A stretch of DNA of 64,000 bases, from assembly GCA_038206235.1 (NCBI GenBank), contig JBBRBB010000001.1:186001-250000 (forward strand), read 5' to 3'. This document shows positions 17,181-26,168 of the stretch, piece by piece (the first letter of the stretch is position 1; each line of letters begins with the position of its first letter). The translations under genes and the position numbers were made by a program. The DNA comes from JBBRBB01 sp038206235. Lineage in GTDB: Bacteria > Bacteroidota > Bacteroidia > Chitinophagales > Chitinophagaceae. Below the pieces are notes generated by a model, which saw nothing but the letters and a program-made list of their open reading frames with translations, did not search any database and was not told the origin of the DNA.

Positions 17181-19538
17181 CTATTTTATTGAGCGGGCTT
17201 TTTTAGTTTTACTCTTCTTGCCATAATATCCATTGCTGTTTCCATATCCATATCCATAGCTATAACCATAGGAATAGCCATACTTATACGATGAGCCTCT
17301 TTGCACATCATTTACTATCAGGTAAAGATTTGCGAATTTTTTATTGCCTAACAGGTCATCTATAATTTCAAGGCTATTTTTATAAGTATATCTTTCTCTT
17401 ACTACAAATAAATTTACATCTGAATAATTTGATAGTATTTGCGCATCGGTTACTATTCCAATAGGTGGTGAATCCATTATAATAACATCAAACTGCTCGG
17501 AGAACTTTTCGAAAATTGCAGGAAGAGCTGCTGACATTAGAAGCTCAGCGGGATTAGGAGGGATGGGGCCAGAGCTTAATAAAAAAAGATTTGGATTATC
17601 GGTTACAGGCTGAACATATTCTTTAATTGAATCTCCTGAAACTATAAAATTACTAAACCCTTTTTCGGTATTGCATTTCAGCATTTTTGCAAGATGAGGT
17701 TTACGCAAATCCATTTCCATTAGTAAAACTTTTTTGCCGGAATAGGCGTACACCATACCCAGATTAGCGGTAATAAAAGATTTTCCTTCACCGGTCATGG
17801 AAGATGTTACTAAAATTTTAGGGCACTTTTTCTGAGCGGTAAGAAAATTCATGTTAGTACGAAAAATTCTAAATTGCTCGGCAATTAAAGAGCGTCCTTC
17901 CTCTTCCATAGAGAGTAGTTGAATGTTGTCGCTATGCCCTATTTCTGCGAGAATATTTGTGTTCGTTACTTTTACTATATCATCCCGGTTAAAAATTTTA
18001 TTGTTTAGTACAGATCTAATTACTACAAATGCTGTAGGAATAACTATTGCTAAAAAAAAGCTGATTATATAAATCAAAGGCTTATTTGGAAAATAGGGAG
18101 TGCCCACTGCTTTTGGAGTTTCAATTACGCTGGCATTGGAAATGCTTGATGCTTTTGTTACTGCGGTTTCTTCTTTTTTTTGCAGTAAGTAGAGATACAG
18201 TTCCTGTTTTACATCGCGTTCCCGGGTAAGGCTAAGATAGGTTCTTTCCTGCAGTGGCATATTAAAAATGCGGGAATTCATGGTTGCATTTTCTGCAATA
18301 ATCTGGTCGCGGTTTAAAGAGGCTGCCCGCTGCTGGCTTTGCAGGCTTTTAATCATATCGCTGCGAACATTCTGCATTTGTATATCAAGATTTTGTACAA
18401 TGGAATTATCTTCTTTTAGTGAAAATAATAATTGGTCTCTCTGTACCTGTAAGCTGTTATATTTTTGAACCAGCTGTAAAAAAATTGGATCGTTTTGAAG
18501 AAGAGAAGGCACCGGCCTGTTATTATTTTCTTCGCTCTGAAGATACTCTAAGGTTGTTTTAATTACATTTAACTGAACTTCTGCCTGATTTAATTTTTCG
18601 TAATAGATCTGTGAATTACCAATGAGAGCCGTAGATTGTGCCGAAAGGTCTGTAATCTTATTGGTTTGCTTAAAATGCTCAATGTTACTTTCAATATCTC
18701 TTAGCTCTGCAGAAACTATTTCAATACGGGAATTAATAAATACAAGGGCACTGTCTGCCACTTTGTTTTTTTCATTTAGATTCCGCTGCAGATAGGCATC
18801 AATAAGACTATTGAGAATATCTTCACCCTTTGTGGGAATATTCGTATTATAAGTTAAGCTTATAATTGAGCTTTGCGTATTTTTATATTCAGCAAGAAGA
18901 TTTTTTCTTAGCTGGGATACTACTGAACGGGTTGGATTAATAGTTATAGAATAATATATATTTTCAAAAGGCTTGCCCGTTTTTTCAAAAACAAGTTTGC
19001 CTGAAGGGATGGAGATAGTATCGCCAAATTTTGCTTTAAAAAATTTATCGGTCTTCGCGTTATTAACAGTAAAACTATTTTGATTCTTTTCTTCAGAAAA
19101 CTTGATGCGAAATTGCGAAACATCAAAAGCTTTTCTATAGGGGAAAAAAAATACTGCGAAGGGTGATTTTGTATATAATTCATTTGTGCGTATGGTTGAT
19201 TCCCGGTAATAACTAAGATTCAGATTCTTGGCTTCTACCACTTCTTCCAGAAGATCGCCGGTATTAAAAATAGCAAGCTCATTATACACATTATTTTTTG
19301 TGCTGAACAAACCGCTTAAATCAAAAAAAGAAGAAGCCTGCTGGCTTTGATCGCTTCCTATTAATAGCTGCGCATTGGCTTGATAAAGCGGAGTAGAGTA
19401 GCGAATAAATATATAGCTTAGTAAAAAACAAAGAAGAATGGATATTAAATAAACTTTCCAGTAATCAAGATATTTTGCGAGAACTTTTTTTAAATCTATT
19501 TCTTCTTCCCCCTTCCCTTTTTTCATGTTGTTATTCAT
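17181..19538 (-). CDS. wzc: Polysaccharide chain-length determinant / tyrosine autokinase (Wzc-like)
   Basis: 785-aa inner-membrane protein. TM1 is near residues 30-50, then the Wzz periplasmic domain with long coiled coil (about 260-420), TM2 near 490-510, and a cytoplasmic BY-kinase domain. Kinase motifs: Walker A SSMTGEGKSFITANLGM, Walker A' VLLMEMDLRKPHL and Walker B FDVIIMDSPPIG. The C-terminus is a Tyr/Gly-rich tail of about a dozen tyrosines (KYGYSYGYSYGYGYG), the expected autophosphorylation cluster. It controls polymer length and export with the Wza-like protein 18 bp upstream. Symbol is by function, not orthology proof. Confidence 0.92.
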   Translation of the reverse strand: MNNNMKKGKGEEEIDLKKVLAKYLDYWKVYLISILLCFLLSYIFIRYSTPLYQANAQLLIGSDQSQQASSFFDLSGLFSTKNNVYNELAIFNTGDLLEEVVEAKNLNLSYYRESTIRTNELYTKSPFAVFFFPYRKAFDVSQFRIKFSEEKNQNSFTVNNAKTDKFFKAKFGDTISIPSGKLVFEKTGKPFENIYYSITINPTRSVVSQLRKNLLAEYKNTQSSIISLTYNTNIPTKGEDILNSLIDAYLQRNLNEKNKVADSALVFINSRIEIVSAELRDIESNIEHFKQTNKITDLSAQSTALIGNSQIYYEKLNQAEVQLNVIKTTLEYLQSEENNNRPVPSLLQNDPIFLQLVQKYNSLQVQRDQLLFSLKEDNSIVQNLDIQMQNVRSDMIKSLQSQQRAASLNRDQIIAENATMNSRIFNMPLQERTYLSLTRERDVKQELYLYLLQKKEETAVTKASSISNASVIETPKAVGTPYFPNKPLIYIISFFLAIVIPTAFVVIRSVLNNKIFNRDDIVKVTNTNILAEIGHSDNIQLLSMEEEGRSLIAEQFRIFRTNMNFLTAQKKCPKILVTSSMTGEGKSFITANLGMVYAYSGKKVLLMEMDLRKPHLAKMLKCNTEKGFSNFIVSGDSIKEYVQPVTDNPNLFLLSSGPIPPNPAELLMSAALPAIFEKFSEQFDVIIMDSPPIGIVTDAQILSNYSDVNLFVVRERYTYKNSLEIIDDLLGNKKFANLYLIVNDVQRGSSYKYGYSYGYSYGYGYGNSNGYYGKKSKTKKARSIK

Positions 19539-19556
19539 AGCAGAGACTTTTTAAGC

Positions 19557-20315
19557 TCATTTTTTTAAAAAGAATGCAAGAAAAATTAAGGTTAACGAAA
19601 CAAGAGTGGCTATAATTTGCAAATTAGAGCGGATTACTGAAGATTCTTCTTTAGCTATCACAGATTTAGCCGGCACCACATAAATTACATCATTGGGCTG
19701 CAGGTAAAAGTAAGGAGAGCTTATAATATTCTTACTCTTTAAATTCATTCTTACAAGCGCCTTATCGTTTAATGAATCTCTTATTAAAAGTATGTTATCT
19801 CTCAGGGCGTATGGAGTTAAATCCCCCGCAAGCCCTATTGCATCAAAAAGATTTATTTTTTCAGTGGGGGCAATGTACGTCCCCGGTCTTGTAACCTCCC
19901 CCAATACTGTTATTTTAAAGTTGGCAAACCGAACATTTACCATTGGCGAATTAAAATGTTTTTCCGCTTCTTTTGCAATTGCTTCTTCCGCCTCTATGGT
20001 AGTAAAACCTGAAACTTTTATTTTACCAATAAAGGATAATTGAATTTCACCATCTTTATTAACTAAGAAACCCGTGACAGCGTGCGGAGAAGAAGCAGAT
20101 GCATTTAAAAGAGAAGTGACCTCTTTATCGAGTGTTTCTATTGTAACAGAAAGAATATCGCCAGGCTCAATTACAGGATTTTTAAAGGTTGCTGTTTTAA
20201 TTAATGTAAGTTTAGCAGTGTCTGATAAATCCTGGAAATAAGGGATATTTTTATAAGCTTTGCACGATACAAAAGCAATAAATATAAATGATAACACGGT
20301 GCAATATCTCATCAT
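19557..20315 (-). CDS. wza: Polysaccharide export outer-membrane protein (Wza-like)
   Basis: 252 aa, a lipoprotein by its lipobox (FIAFVSCKAYKN, Cys18). The poly-export domain starts at IEPGDILSVTIETLDKEV near residue 50, and a SLBB domain follows (ITVLGEVTRPGTYIAPTEK near 133). A hydrophobic helix closes the C-terminus (residues 230-250), as in many Bacteroidota homologues. It should form the outer-membrane export channel with the Wzc-like kinase. It is the first gene after a good promoter at 20346-20374. Confidence 0.9.
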   Translation of the reverse strand: MMRYCTVLSFIFIAFVSCKAYKNIPYFQDLSDTAKLTLIKTATFKNPVIEPGDILSVTIETLDKEVTSLLNASASSPHAVTGFLVNKDGEIQLSFIGKIKVSGFTTIEAEEAIAKEAEKHFNSPMVNVRFANFKITVLGEVTRPGTYIAPTEKINLFDAIGLAGDLTPYALRDNILLIRDSLNDKALVRMNLKSKNIISSPYFYLQPNDVIYVVPAKSVIAKEESSVIRSNLQIIATLVSLTLIFLAFFLKK

Positions 20316-20664
20316 ACGAATCTGTTTTCTTTTTCTTTAATGATGCAAGAATAGTTTATACCCGGTTTATTCAACTACAAAAGTGAGATTCTAATGTATC
20401 TGTAAAATGGAATTTTTATTGGCGCAAATATCCATATTTATTTTTGCTTAATGATTTAATTCACTCTTGCATTTTTTTTGTGAGAAGAAATTAAGCAAAT
20501 TTTAGCAAGATATAACGGGGGATATTAAAAGTTTATAAATAAAGGAAATCTGAAGCCCGATATAATTTCAAAAAAACTTCTAACTAAAAGAAATGTTTAT
20601 TTCCTTATATATGGGAAGGGAACTTATTAAGTGTTATTTGAAATCTTTCTTTTTGGATAAAGAA
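20316..20664. other. 349-bp intergenic region upstream of wza
   Basis: Very AT-rich spacer. Apart from the promoter at 20346-20374 no gene, repeat or RNA element was recognised. It separates the export genes from the initiating transferase gene, both on the minus strand. Confidence 0.5.
20346..20374 (-). promoter_or_regulatory. Candidate Bacteroidota housekeeping promoter for wza-wzc
   Basis: On the minus strand TTG (20374-20372) and TATTCTTG (20353-20346) are 18 bp apart, one base off the TTG-N19-TAnnTTTG consensus. The wza ATG is 31 bp downstream. Confidence 0.5.
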
Positions 20665-22011
20665 TTAAAAAACATTTGAATCACCCTTAATAATATTGAG
20701 AGCTGTTAAATACATAATTTTTATGTCGAGCCATAAAGACCAGTTTTCCATATACCAAATATCATTTTCAACCCGCTTTTCCATACATTGTAAATTTTTA
20801 ATTTCTCCTCTGTATCCTTTTACCTGCGCCCAACCCGTTACCCCGGGTTTTAAATACAACCTGGCCATATAATTGTTTACCTGCTCGCTATATTGTTCAG
20901 TATGCAACAGCATGTGCGGACGAGGACCCACAATACTCATTTCGCCTTTAAATACATTCATAAACTGCGGAAATTCATCTAAGCTTGTTCTGCGCAAAAA
21001 TGCCCCCACTCTTGTAATTCGTGCATCGTTACGGCTGGCTTGTTGTATGTCACTAACCCCATTTAGTTTCATGCTTCTGAACTTGATGCACTTAAAAGAA
21101 TCATTATCCCTGCCTGAACGAAATTGAGTGAAAAATACAGATCCCCTGCTTTCTATTTTTATCAGCAAGCTCACTAAAGGCAAAAGCCATGAAAGAATGA
21201 AAATGATTATCAGTCCGCTTATTAATAAATCGAATGTGCGCTTTATTATTTGGTTTCTTAAATGTCTTAAAGGCTCGTGGTAGCGCTGCAGTACAGGAAA
21301 ACCACTGATGTAATGCATTCTTGAAAAAAAAGAATCTGTAATTGATTCCTGGGCAATTAAGCGGATGCGTATACAGTGCTTTTCGGCGTTTTTCGTGAGC
21401 GTGGCTATTTTACTTTCTTCATGCCGGGGCAGGGAAACATAAAATTCATTGATATGCTTTTCTTTAGCAAGATTAATATAAGCGTCGAGAGAACTAAGTA
21501 TTTCAGGGTTATGAAGGCTGAATTCATTATTATCAAAGTGGCCTTTAAAAGAATATTTTCTTTTTTGTTTTAATTGCTCAGCAAGCTTTGCTGCCTTATC
21601 ATTGTAACCTACAACCGCTATACGCCTGTTATGCATAAAATTTTTATGCAAAAAAACGGAAATATCATCTCCAAATCTTTTAACCAATAATAAGAATATA
21701 CCCCAAAAAATGTTCAGAAGAAAAAAATATTTAGGAGATGTATTATCCAATAAAGAAGATACCAGTAAGAGATTAGCGCCTAAGCTCATTGCAACCAGTA
21801 AGGTTCGTTTACGACCGATAAAAAGACACGCATCATGGCGCTGTATAAAAGCGCCAACCTTGTGAAAGGCTATTGAAAGGCAGAGAGTGTTTGCGAGGAA
21901 GAAAATAATCAGGATTGATACATCCCAATTACTTTGCGGCAACATCCAATATATTCCTGCGAGCATCAAATTTAAAAAAACTACTCTGCTTAGCGAAACA
22001 ATCTTTATCAT
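20665..22011 (-). CDS. Initiating polyprenyl glycosylphosphotransferase (WcaJ-like)
   Basis: 448-aa membrane enzyme that transfers a sugar-1-phosphate to undecaprenyl phosphate and so starts repeat-unit synthesis. Four N-terminal TM helices (residues 8-110) precede a nucleotide-binding-like domain (RRIAVVGYNDKAAKLAEQL near 127), a fifth TM near 260-285 and the catalytic domain. Family motifs there include KRTFDLLISG, KCIKFRSMKLNG, RRTSLDEFPQF, MSIVGPRPH and LKPGVTGWAQVKGYRGE. It is the first gene of the locus in transcription direction. The initiating sugar (Glc, Gal or other) cannot be told. Confidence 0.93.
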   Translation of the reverse strand: MIKIVSLSRVVFLNLMLAGIYWMLPQSNWDVSILIIFFLANTLCLSIAFHKVGAFIQRHDACLFIGRKRTLLVAMSLGANLLLVSSLLDNTSPKYFFLLNIFWGIFLLLVKRFGDDISVFLHKNFMHNRRIAVVGYNDKAAKLAEQLKQKRKYSFKGHFDNNEFSLHNPEILSSLDAYINLAKEKHINEFYVSLPRHEESKIATLTKNAEKHCIRIRLIAQESITDSFFSRMHYISGFPVLQRYHEPLRHLRNQIIKRTFDLLISGLIIIFILSWLLPLVSLLIKIESRGSVFFTQFRSGRDNDSFKCIKFRSMKLNGVSDIQQASRNDARITRVGAFLRRTSLDEFPQFMNVFKGEMSIVGPRPHMLLHTEQYSEQVNNYMARLYLKPGVTGWAQVKGYRGEIKNLQCMEKRVENDIWYMENWSLWLDIKIMYLTALNIIKGDSNVF

Positions 22012-22310
22012 TGGATCTTAATTAATGAGTTATTGAAAAACTCATAGGTTACGTATAAACTTTAAAGCAGGGATAAAAATATCTTTTATTTCATCAATAA
22101 AAAATTTTTTTTGTGTACTTTATACACACTACCTATTTACTATCTGTTGCTCTGCAGATTTATTGATCCTGAAAAATTTTAGAAAAATAGAAAATTGTAT
22201 AGTTAAATAGGATAATGGCATCACATTAAAATTAAGACGAAAAGGTAAACTCTTTTTATGGAGATATTCTTTTGAAAGCGATTTTTATGTATCCTTAAAA
22301 GTCATACCGG
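22012..22310. other. 299-bp intergenic region
   Basis: AT-rich spacer upstream of the initiating transferase gene. A small perfect hairpin TGTGTA-CTTTA-TACACA is present at 22112-22128 without a T-run. No gene or confident promoter was seen. Confidence 0.4.
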
Positions 22311-23153
22311 CTATAAATCAGGTGCATTAAAAGTATCACCCTGGTTAATATCTCCGGTTTCGTAGCCCTTTTTAAACCAATACATACGTTGTTCTGAAGT
22401 TCCATGTGTAAATGCGTCTGGCACTACATATCCCTGTGACTGCATTTGCAATCTATCGTCCCCAATTGCATTGGCAGCATTCAATGCATCTTCAATATCT
22501 CCGGGGTCAAGAATTTTATTATCATAGTGCGCCCATACACCCGCAAGAAAATCTGCCTGCAGTTCGAGCTTTACTGATAAAGAGTTCATTTGCGTTTCTC
22601 CCATTACACCTCTTTTAGCATCTACCTTTTCTGTAATGCCCAATAAATTTTGTACATGATGGCCTACTTCATGCGCTATTACATACGCTTCTGCAAAATC
22701 GCCGGAGGCATGAAAACGTTGTTGCATTTCCTGGAAAAAAGACACATCGAGGTAAACCTTTTCATCTGCAGGGCAATAAAAGGGACCTGTGGCTGCATTT
22801 GCATTTCCGCAGCCCCCGGCAGTTGACTGCGTAAATAAAACCAGTGTGGGCTTCATGTATTGCTTATTCATATCGTCGAAGAGCTTTGTCCATACATCTT
22901 CTGTTTCTGCCAATACAACCCCTATAAATTGTTTTGTTTCATCGTTTGCCTGCTGTTGCTGGGCCGATTGCTGCTGCGGGGCAGCAGTTAAATCGTTGTT
23001 GTTGTTTAAAACCTCACTGGGATTGCCGCCGAGTAAATATATGATTAAGCCGATAACGAGTGTGCCAATTCCGCCACCTGCGGCGATATGACCGCCGGTG
23101 ATGCCGCGACGGTCTTCTATGTTGGTGCTTTGTCTTCTGCCCTGCCAGCGCAT
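22311..23153 (-). CDS. Neutral zinc metallopeptidase (YpfJ family)
   Basis: 280 aa. A single N-terminal TM helix (residues 25-43, GGGIGTLVIGLIIYLLGG) anchors the protein; a Gln-rich linker follows at 58-70. The zinc-binding motif is HEVGHHVQ at residues 161-168, with ELQADFLAGVWAHY about 30 residues later supplying the third ligand, as in the putative neutral zinc metallopeptidase family PF04228. The N-terminal MRWQGRRQSTNIEDRRG is also family-typical. Substrate is unknown. It is not part of the polysaccharide operon. Confidence 0.9.
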   Translation of the reverse strand: MRWQGRRQSTNIEDRRGITGGHIAAGGGIGTLVIGLIIYLLGGNPSEVLNNNNDLTAAPQQQSAQQQQANDETKQFIGVVLAETEDVWTKLFDDMNKQYMKPTLVLFTQSTAGGCGNANAATGPFYCPADEKVYLDVSFFQEMQQRFHASGDFAEAYVIAHEVGHHVQNLLGITEKVDAKRGVMGETQMNSLSVKLELQADFLAGVWAHYDNKILDPGDIEDALNAANAIGDDRLQMQSQGYVVPDAFTHGTSEQRMYWFKKGYETGDINQGDTFNAPDL

Positions 23154-23462
23154 AGTTTAATTTTTTTACGAAGGTAAGAAAACGTTTCTCGTTTTTCGTT
23201 TGTTGTTTCTCGCCCCCACAAATGCGGGGTTTCTGGTTTGGCGTTAAAGATTGGCATTGCAGAACTTAAAGCAGACGTTCGATGACTAAAAACTTCTTTT
23301 TTCTTCTTGTAGAGTACTGATGAAAACAGAATCTATAAGCAACACAACAGACGATGCTAGTGCAAGAACTCTCCAAAAGAGTTCTTTAGAGCTTCGGAGA
23401 AAAACTATTACCAGCATCATGCAGCATCTCACAGAGTGTGCATCCTGCGGATAAATTATCCA
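23154..23462. other. 309-bp intergenic region
   Basis: Starts with a filler-type repeat (GTTTCTCGTTTTTCGTTTG near 23185-23205), related in reverse complement to the GAAAAACGAAAAACG run at 26880-26905. A perfect hairpin AGAACTCT-5 nt-AGAGTTCT lies at 23365-23385. No gene was recognised. Confidence 0.45.
23365..23385. repeat. Perfect 8-bp hairpin
   Basis: AGAACTCT and AGAGTTCT with a 5-nt loop. It follows the end of the ABC permease gene region on the plus strand but lacks a long T-run, so terminator status is unsure. Confidence 0.4.
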
Positions 23463-24794
23463 TCAGCTTTTACGCACTGCCCATTTTATTATTTCTTTCC
23501 ATGTTGGCTTTTTGCCATACATTAAAATCCCTGTTCTGTAAATTTTTGCTGCGAGCCATGTCGTTGCCAGAAAGCCTGCAATGAGCAATGTCATGCTTGT
23601 AAACAGCTCCCAATAAGGAATTGGGTTTGGAACTCCATGCGCTATACATGCCATCATTACAATGGGTGATGTTAGCGGGAAGAGTGCGCCAAATACGGCG
23701 AGACTGCTGGTAGGGTCGTTTACAGCTTTCATCATAATAACAATTCCAAAAAAGAGGGGCATAAGAATGGGAAGTGATAAACTTTGTGCATCCTGCGGGT
23801 CTTCGTTAACAGTGCTGCCAACTGCGGCAAACAATGAAGAGTACAAAAGATACCCGCCTAAAAAATAAAAAATGAAACAACCGATAATTAATGGAAAATT
23901 TATTTGGCTTAAACCTTCCATAATTCCCTGCATGGCGCCGCTGGTTTGCATAGTTTGTGCAGTGCCCATGCCGCCGGGCATCTGCATGCCCTGCTGCGGT
24001 ATCTGATGCAGCATTTCAGGAAAAATAACAGGTAATAAAAATTGCAGGCCGCCTACTAAAATAATCCATATAATAAATTGTAAAAGTCCTACTGCCCCAA
24101 TGCCGAATATTTTGCCCAGCATTAACTGAAAGGGTTTTACGCTGCTTATTATTACTTCTGCAATACGGCTTACTTTTTCTTCCGTTACGCCACGCATTAC
24201 CATGGTGCCGTAAATAAAGAGAACGAGATAAATTAAAAAAGCTGAAATAAAACCGATACCATAGCTTACGCCGGCCTTTACATCAGAATCATTGCTGCCC
24301 TGCAGTGTAATAAAGTTTATTTCATTACTTTTTCTTGCACTGTCGAGCTGTTCTTTTGAAATATTGAGTGAAAGCAGGCGTTGTTGTTCAAGAGTTTCAT
24401 TAATGCGGTCTTGTATCTTTTCCCTTGACATCACTGCTACTGATTTACTTGTAACAACCTGCAGGCTGTCGTTGTAAAGCAATCTGGTTGCAGATGGAAT
24501 ATAGACATAGCCATCGTAGCTGCCGCTTTCAAGCTTCGTTTTTAAAGTTGCAGGTGTTTCATTGTGTAAAAACTCAAAAGAAATTTCATCATCGCTTTCA
24601 ATTTTTTCGTGGAAGATATTTGCCTCATCGGCTACAGCAATTTTATAATTATCTCCGCCGCTTATGGAAAAATAAATCATCATGGCATAGAACCCAACCA
24701 TGATTACAGGAAATAAAATAGTTGTTACAAGAAATGTTCTTTTGAGTACACGAACTAAAAATTCTCTGCGGGCTATGAGGAAGATTTTGTTCAA
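23463..24794 (-). CDS. ABC transporter permease (ABC-2 / NatB-like)
   Basis: 443 aa. One N-terminal TM helix (about residues 17-40), a long extracytoplasmic domain (45-165), then five or six TM helices (170-430): the ABC-2/NatB layout. The first codon appears to be TTG at 24794; an in-frame stop lies immediately upstream and the next Met (residue 37) would remove the conserved NKIFLIARREFLVRVLKRT start. A filler repeat abuts this start, which may have displaced an original ATG. It pairs with the ATPase gene just upstream (24894-25829). Substrate is unknown; sodium or lipid export is known for relatives. Confidence 0.85.
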   Translation of the reverse strand: MNKIFLIARREFLVRVLKRTFLVTTILFPVIMVGFYAMMIYFSISGGDNYKIAVADEANIFHEKIESDDEISFEFLHNETPATLKTKLESGSYDGYVYIPSATRLLYNDSLQVVTSKSVAVMSREKIQDRINETLEQQRLLSLNISKEQLDSARKSNEINFITLQGSNDSDVKAGVSYGIGFISAFLIYLVLFIYGTMVMRGVTEEKVSRIAEVIISSVKPFQLMLGKIFGIGAVGLLQFIIWIILVGGLQFLLPVIFPEMLHQIPQQGMQMPGGMGTAQTMQTSGAMQGIMEGLSQINFPLIIGCFIFYFLGGYLLYSSLFAAVGSTVNEDPQDAQSLSLPILMPLFFGIVIMMKAVNDPTSSLAVFGALFPLTSPIVMMACIAHGVPNPIPYWELFTSMTLLIAGFLATTWLAAKIYRTGILMYGKKPTWKEIIKWAVRKS

Positions 24795-24893
24795 TGTTTA
24801 AAGTTTAATGTTTAAAGTTTTCAGTTTTCAGTTTTCAATTTGCCAACTATCAACTACCGACTGCCAACTGTCAACTGCCGACTGCCAACTAAC
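24795..24893. repeat. Filler tandem repeats between the ABC genes
   Basis: About 95 bp made of degenerate short units: GTTTAA(A)GTTTAATGTTTAAAG, then TTTTCAG repeated, then a CAACTGCCAACT/CAACTACCGACT run. The last type recurs as reverse complement inside the TrmN6-like gene (38184-38212), so these are mobile or slippage-prone fillers shared across the genome. Confidence 0.7.
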
Positions 24894-25829
24894 CTACGCT
24901 TCTGCTTTTTGAAATGCTCTTGCTGTTGCATGAGTGCTTTCTACAAGATGAATAAATATTTCGTTCAGTGATGGAAGTATTTCATTAAAGGCTTCAATAT
25001 TTACATTTTGACTGATGAAATATTTTAATACATCATTGCTTTTATATCCATCCTTTATTTTTACTATCAGGGAGTGGTTATCGTTTTGAAGCAGTTCAAA
25101 TGTATTGCCATCAAGCATTTCAGGAACATGGCTTAATTGTATATTGAACTTGTTCTCTTTAAAATCCTGCTTAACTTTTTCAACCGTTCCATCGAGAATT
25201 TTTTTACCGAGGTTTACCAGAACAATGTGGTCGCATATTTCTTCCACCTGTTCCATTCTGTGTGTGCTGAAAATGATTGTGGAGCCTTCGTGTGCAAGAC
25301 GATAAATTTCATCTTTAATTAAATTGGCATTCAAAGGGTCTAATCCGCTGAACGGTTCATCTAAAATAATTAAGGAGGGTTCATGTAAGACAGTAGTAAC
25401 GAATTGCAATTTCTGACTCATACCTTTGCTAAGGTCTTCTACTTTTTTATTCCACCAGCTTTCCATTTCAAAACGCTTGAACCAGAATTTAATTTTTGCC
25501 ATTGCATTATTTCTCGTCATGCCTTTTAATTGTGCGAGGTATAAAACCTGCTCTCCAATTTTCATTTTTTTATAAAGACCTCTCTCTTCGGGCATGTAAC
25601 CAATCTTTGTAATATCGGTAAGCGAATCGAACTTTTTTCCTTCGAAAATAATTTCTCCCTCATCAGGAAAAAATATTCCTGTTATCATTCGCAGCAGCGT
25701 GGTTTTGCCTGCACCATTGGGCCCAAGTAAGCCAAAGATGCTTCCCTTGTCAATGCTAAAGCTAATACCATCAACCGCTTTTTGTGTGGCGTAATATTTT
25801 TTAAGATTATGCAATTCTAACAGAGCCAT
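24894..25829 (-). CDS. ABC transporter ATP-binding protein (NatA-like)
   Basis: 311 aa from the ATG at 25829 (MALLELHNLKKYYATQK). An upstream in-frame start at 25898 would add 23 non-homologous residues and is less likely. Walker A is GPNGAGKTTLLR, the signature LSKGMSQKLQFV, Walker B LIILDEPFSGLDP and the H-loop IIFSTHRMEQVEEI. The C-terminal extension of about 90 residues is typical of the NatA/DUF4162 group. It energises the permease encoded 99 bp downstream. Confidence 0.92.
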   Translation of the reverse strand: MALLELHNLKKYYATQKAVDGISFSIDKGSIFGLLGPNGAGKTTLLRMITGIFFPDEGEIIFEGKKFDSLTDITKIGYMPEERGLYKKMKIGEQVLYLAQLKGMTRNNAMAKIKFWFKRFEMESWWNKKVEDLSKGMSQKLQFVTTVLHEPSLIILDEPFSGLDPLNANLIKDEIYRLAHEGSTIIFSTHRMEQVEEICDHIVLVNLGKKILDGTVEKVKQDFKENKFNIQLSHVPEMLDGNTFELLQNDNHSLIVKIKDGYKSNDVLKYFISQNVNIEAFNEILPSLNEIFIHLVESTHATARAFQKAEA

Positions 25830-25997
25830 GTAAATTGTTTGGGTGGCAAAATTATTTGATATGCTGTAATTAATTTTTTTTAATTCCGTAACCTGCAAAA
25901 AGTATTGTGCAAAGTTTTATGCGGAAGTTTTGTTTAGATGGATGGTTAGTGGAATTAGAATAGTACTTAGTGTGGAATATGTTTTGGTGCTTAGGCT

Positions 25998-26168
25998 TTA
26001 AACTCCTTTATTCCATTCTATTTTATAATAGTATCCCACGTCTGGATTAAAGACACTGTACTCATAAGACCTTGATTGCTTATCAAACGGAGCATAGTCT
26101 ACAAATTCATAATCTTGAATCAGTTGAGAATTTAACCTACACTTTGTAATCTTGGCTTCATCGTGGAA
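25998..26168 (-). pseudogene. C-terminal fragment of an unknown protein
   Basis: An open frame of 56 codons ending in TAA, with protein-like composition (LIQDYEFVDYAPFDKQ, then YEYSVFNPDVGYYYKIEW) but no start codon and a stop directly upstream. This looks like the surviving 3' end of a deleted gene. The family was not recognised. Confidence 0.4.

Noticed and set aside
22030..22060. AACC upstream of the initiating transferase gene as a further promoter-like box
   Set aside because: Lacks the leading CC and the second element at the fixed spacing.
22112..22128. Hairpin TGTGTA-N5-TACACA as a terminator
   Set aside because: No T-run on either strand in the right position; likely chance in AT-rich DNA.
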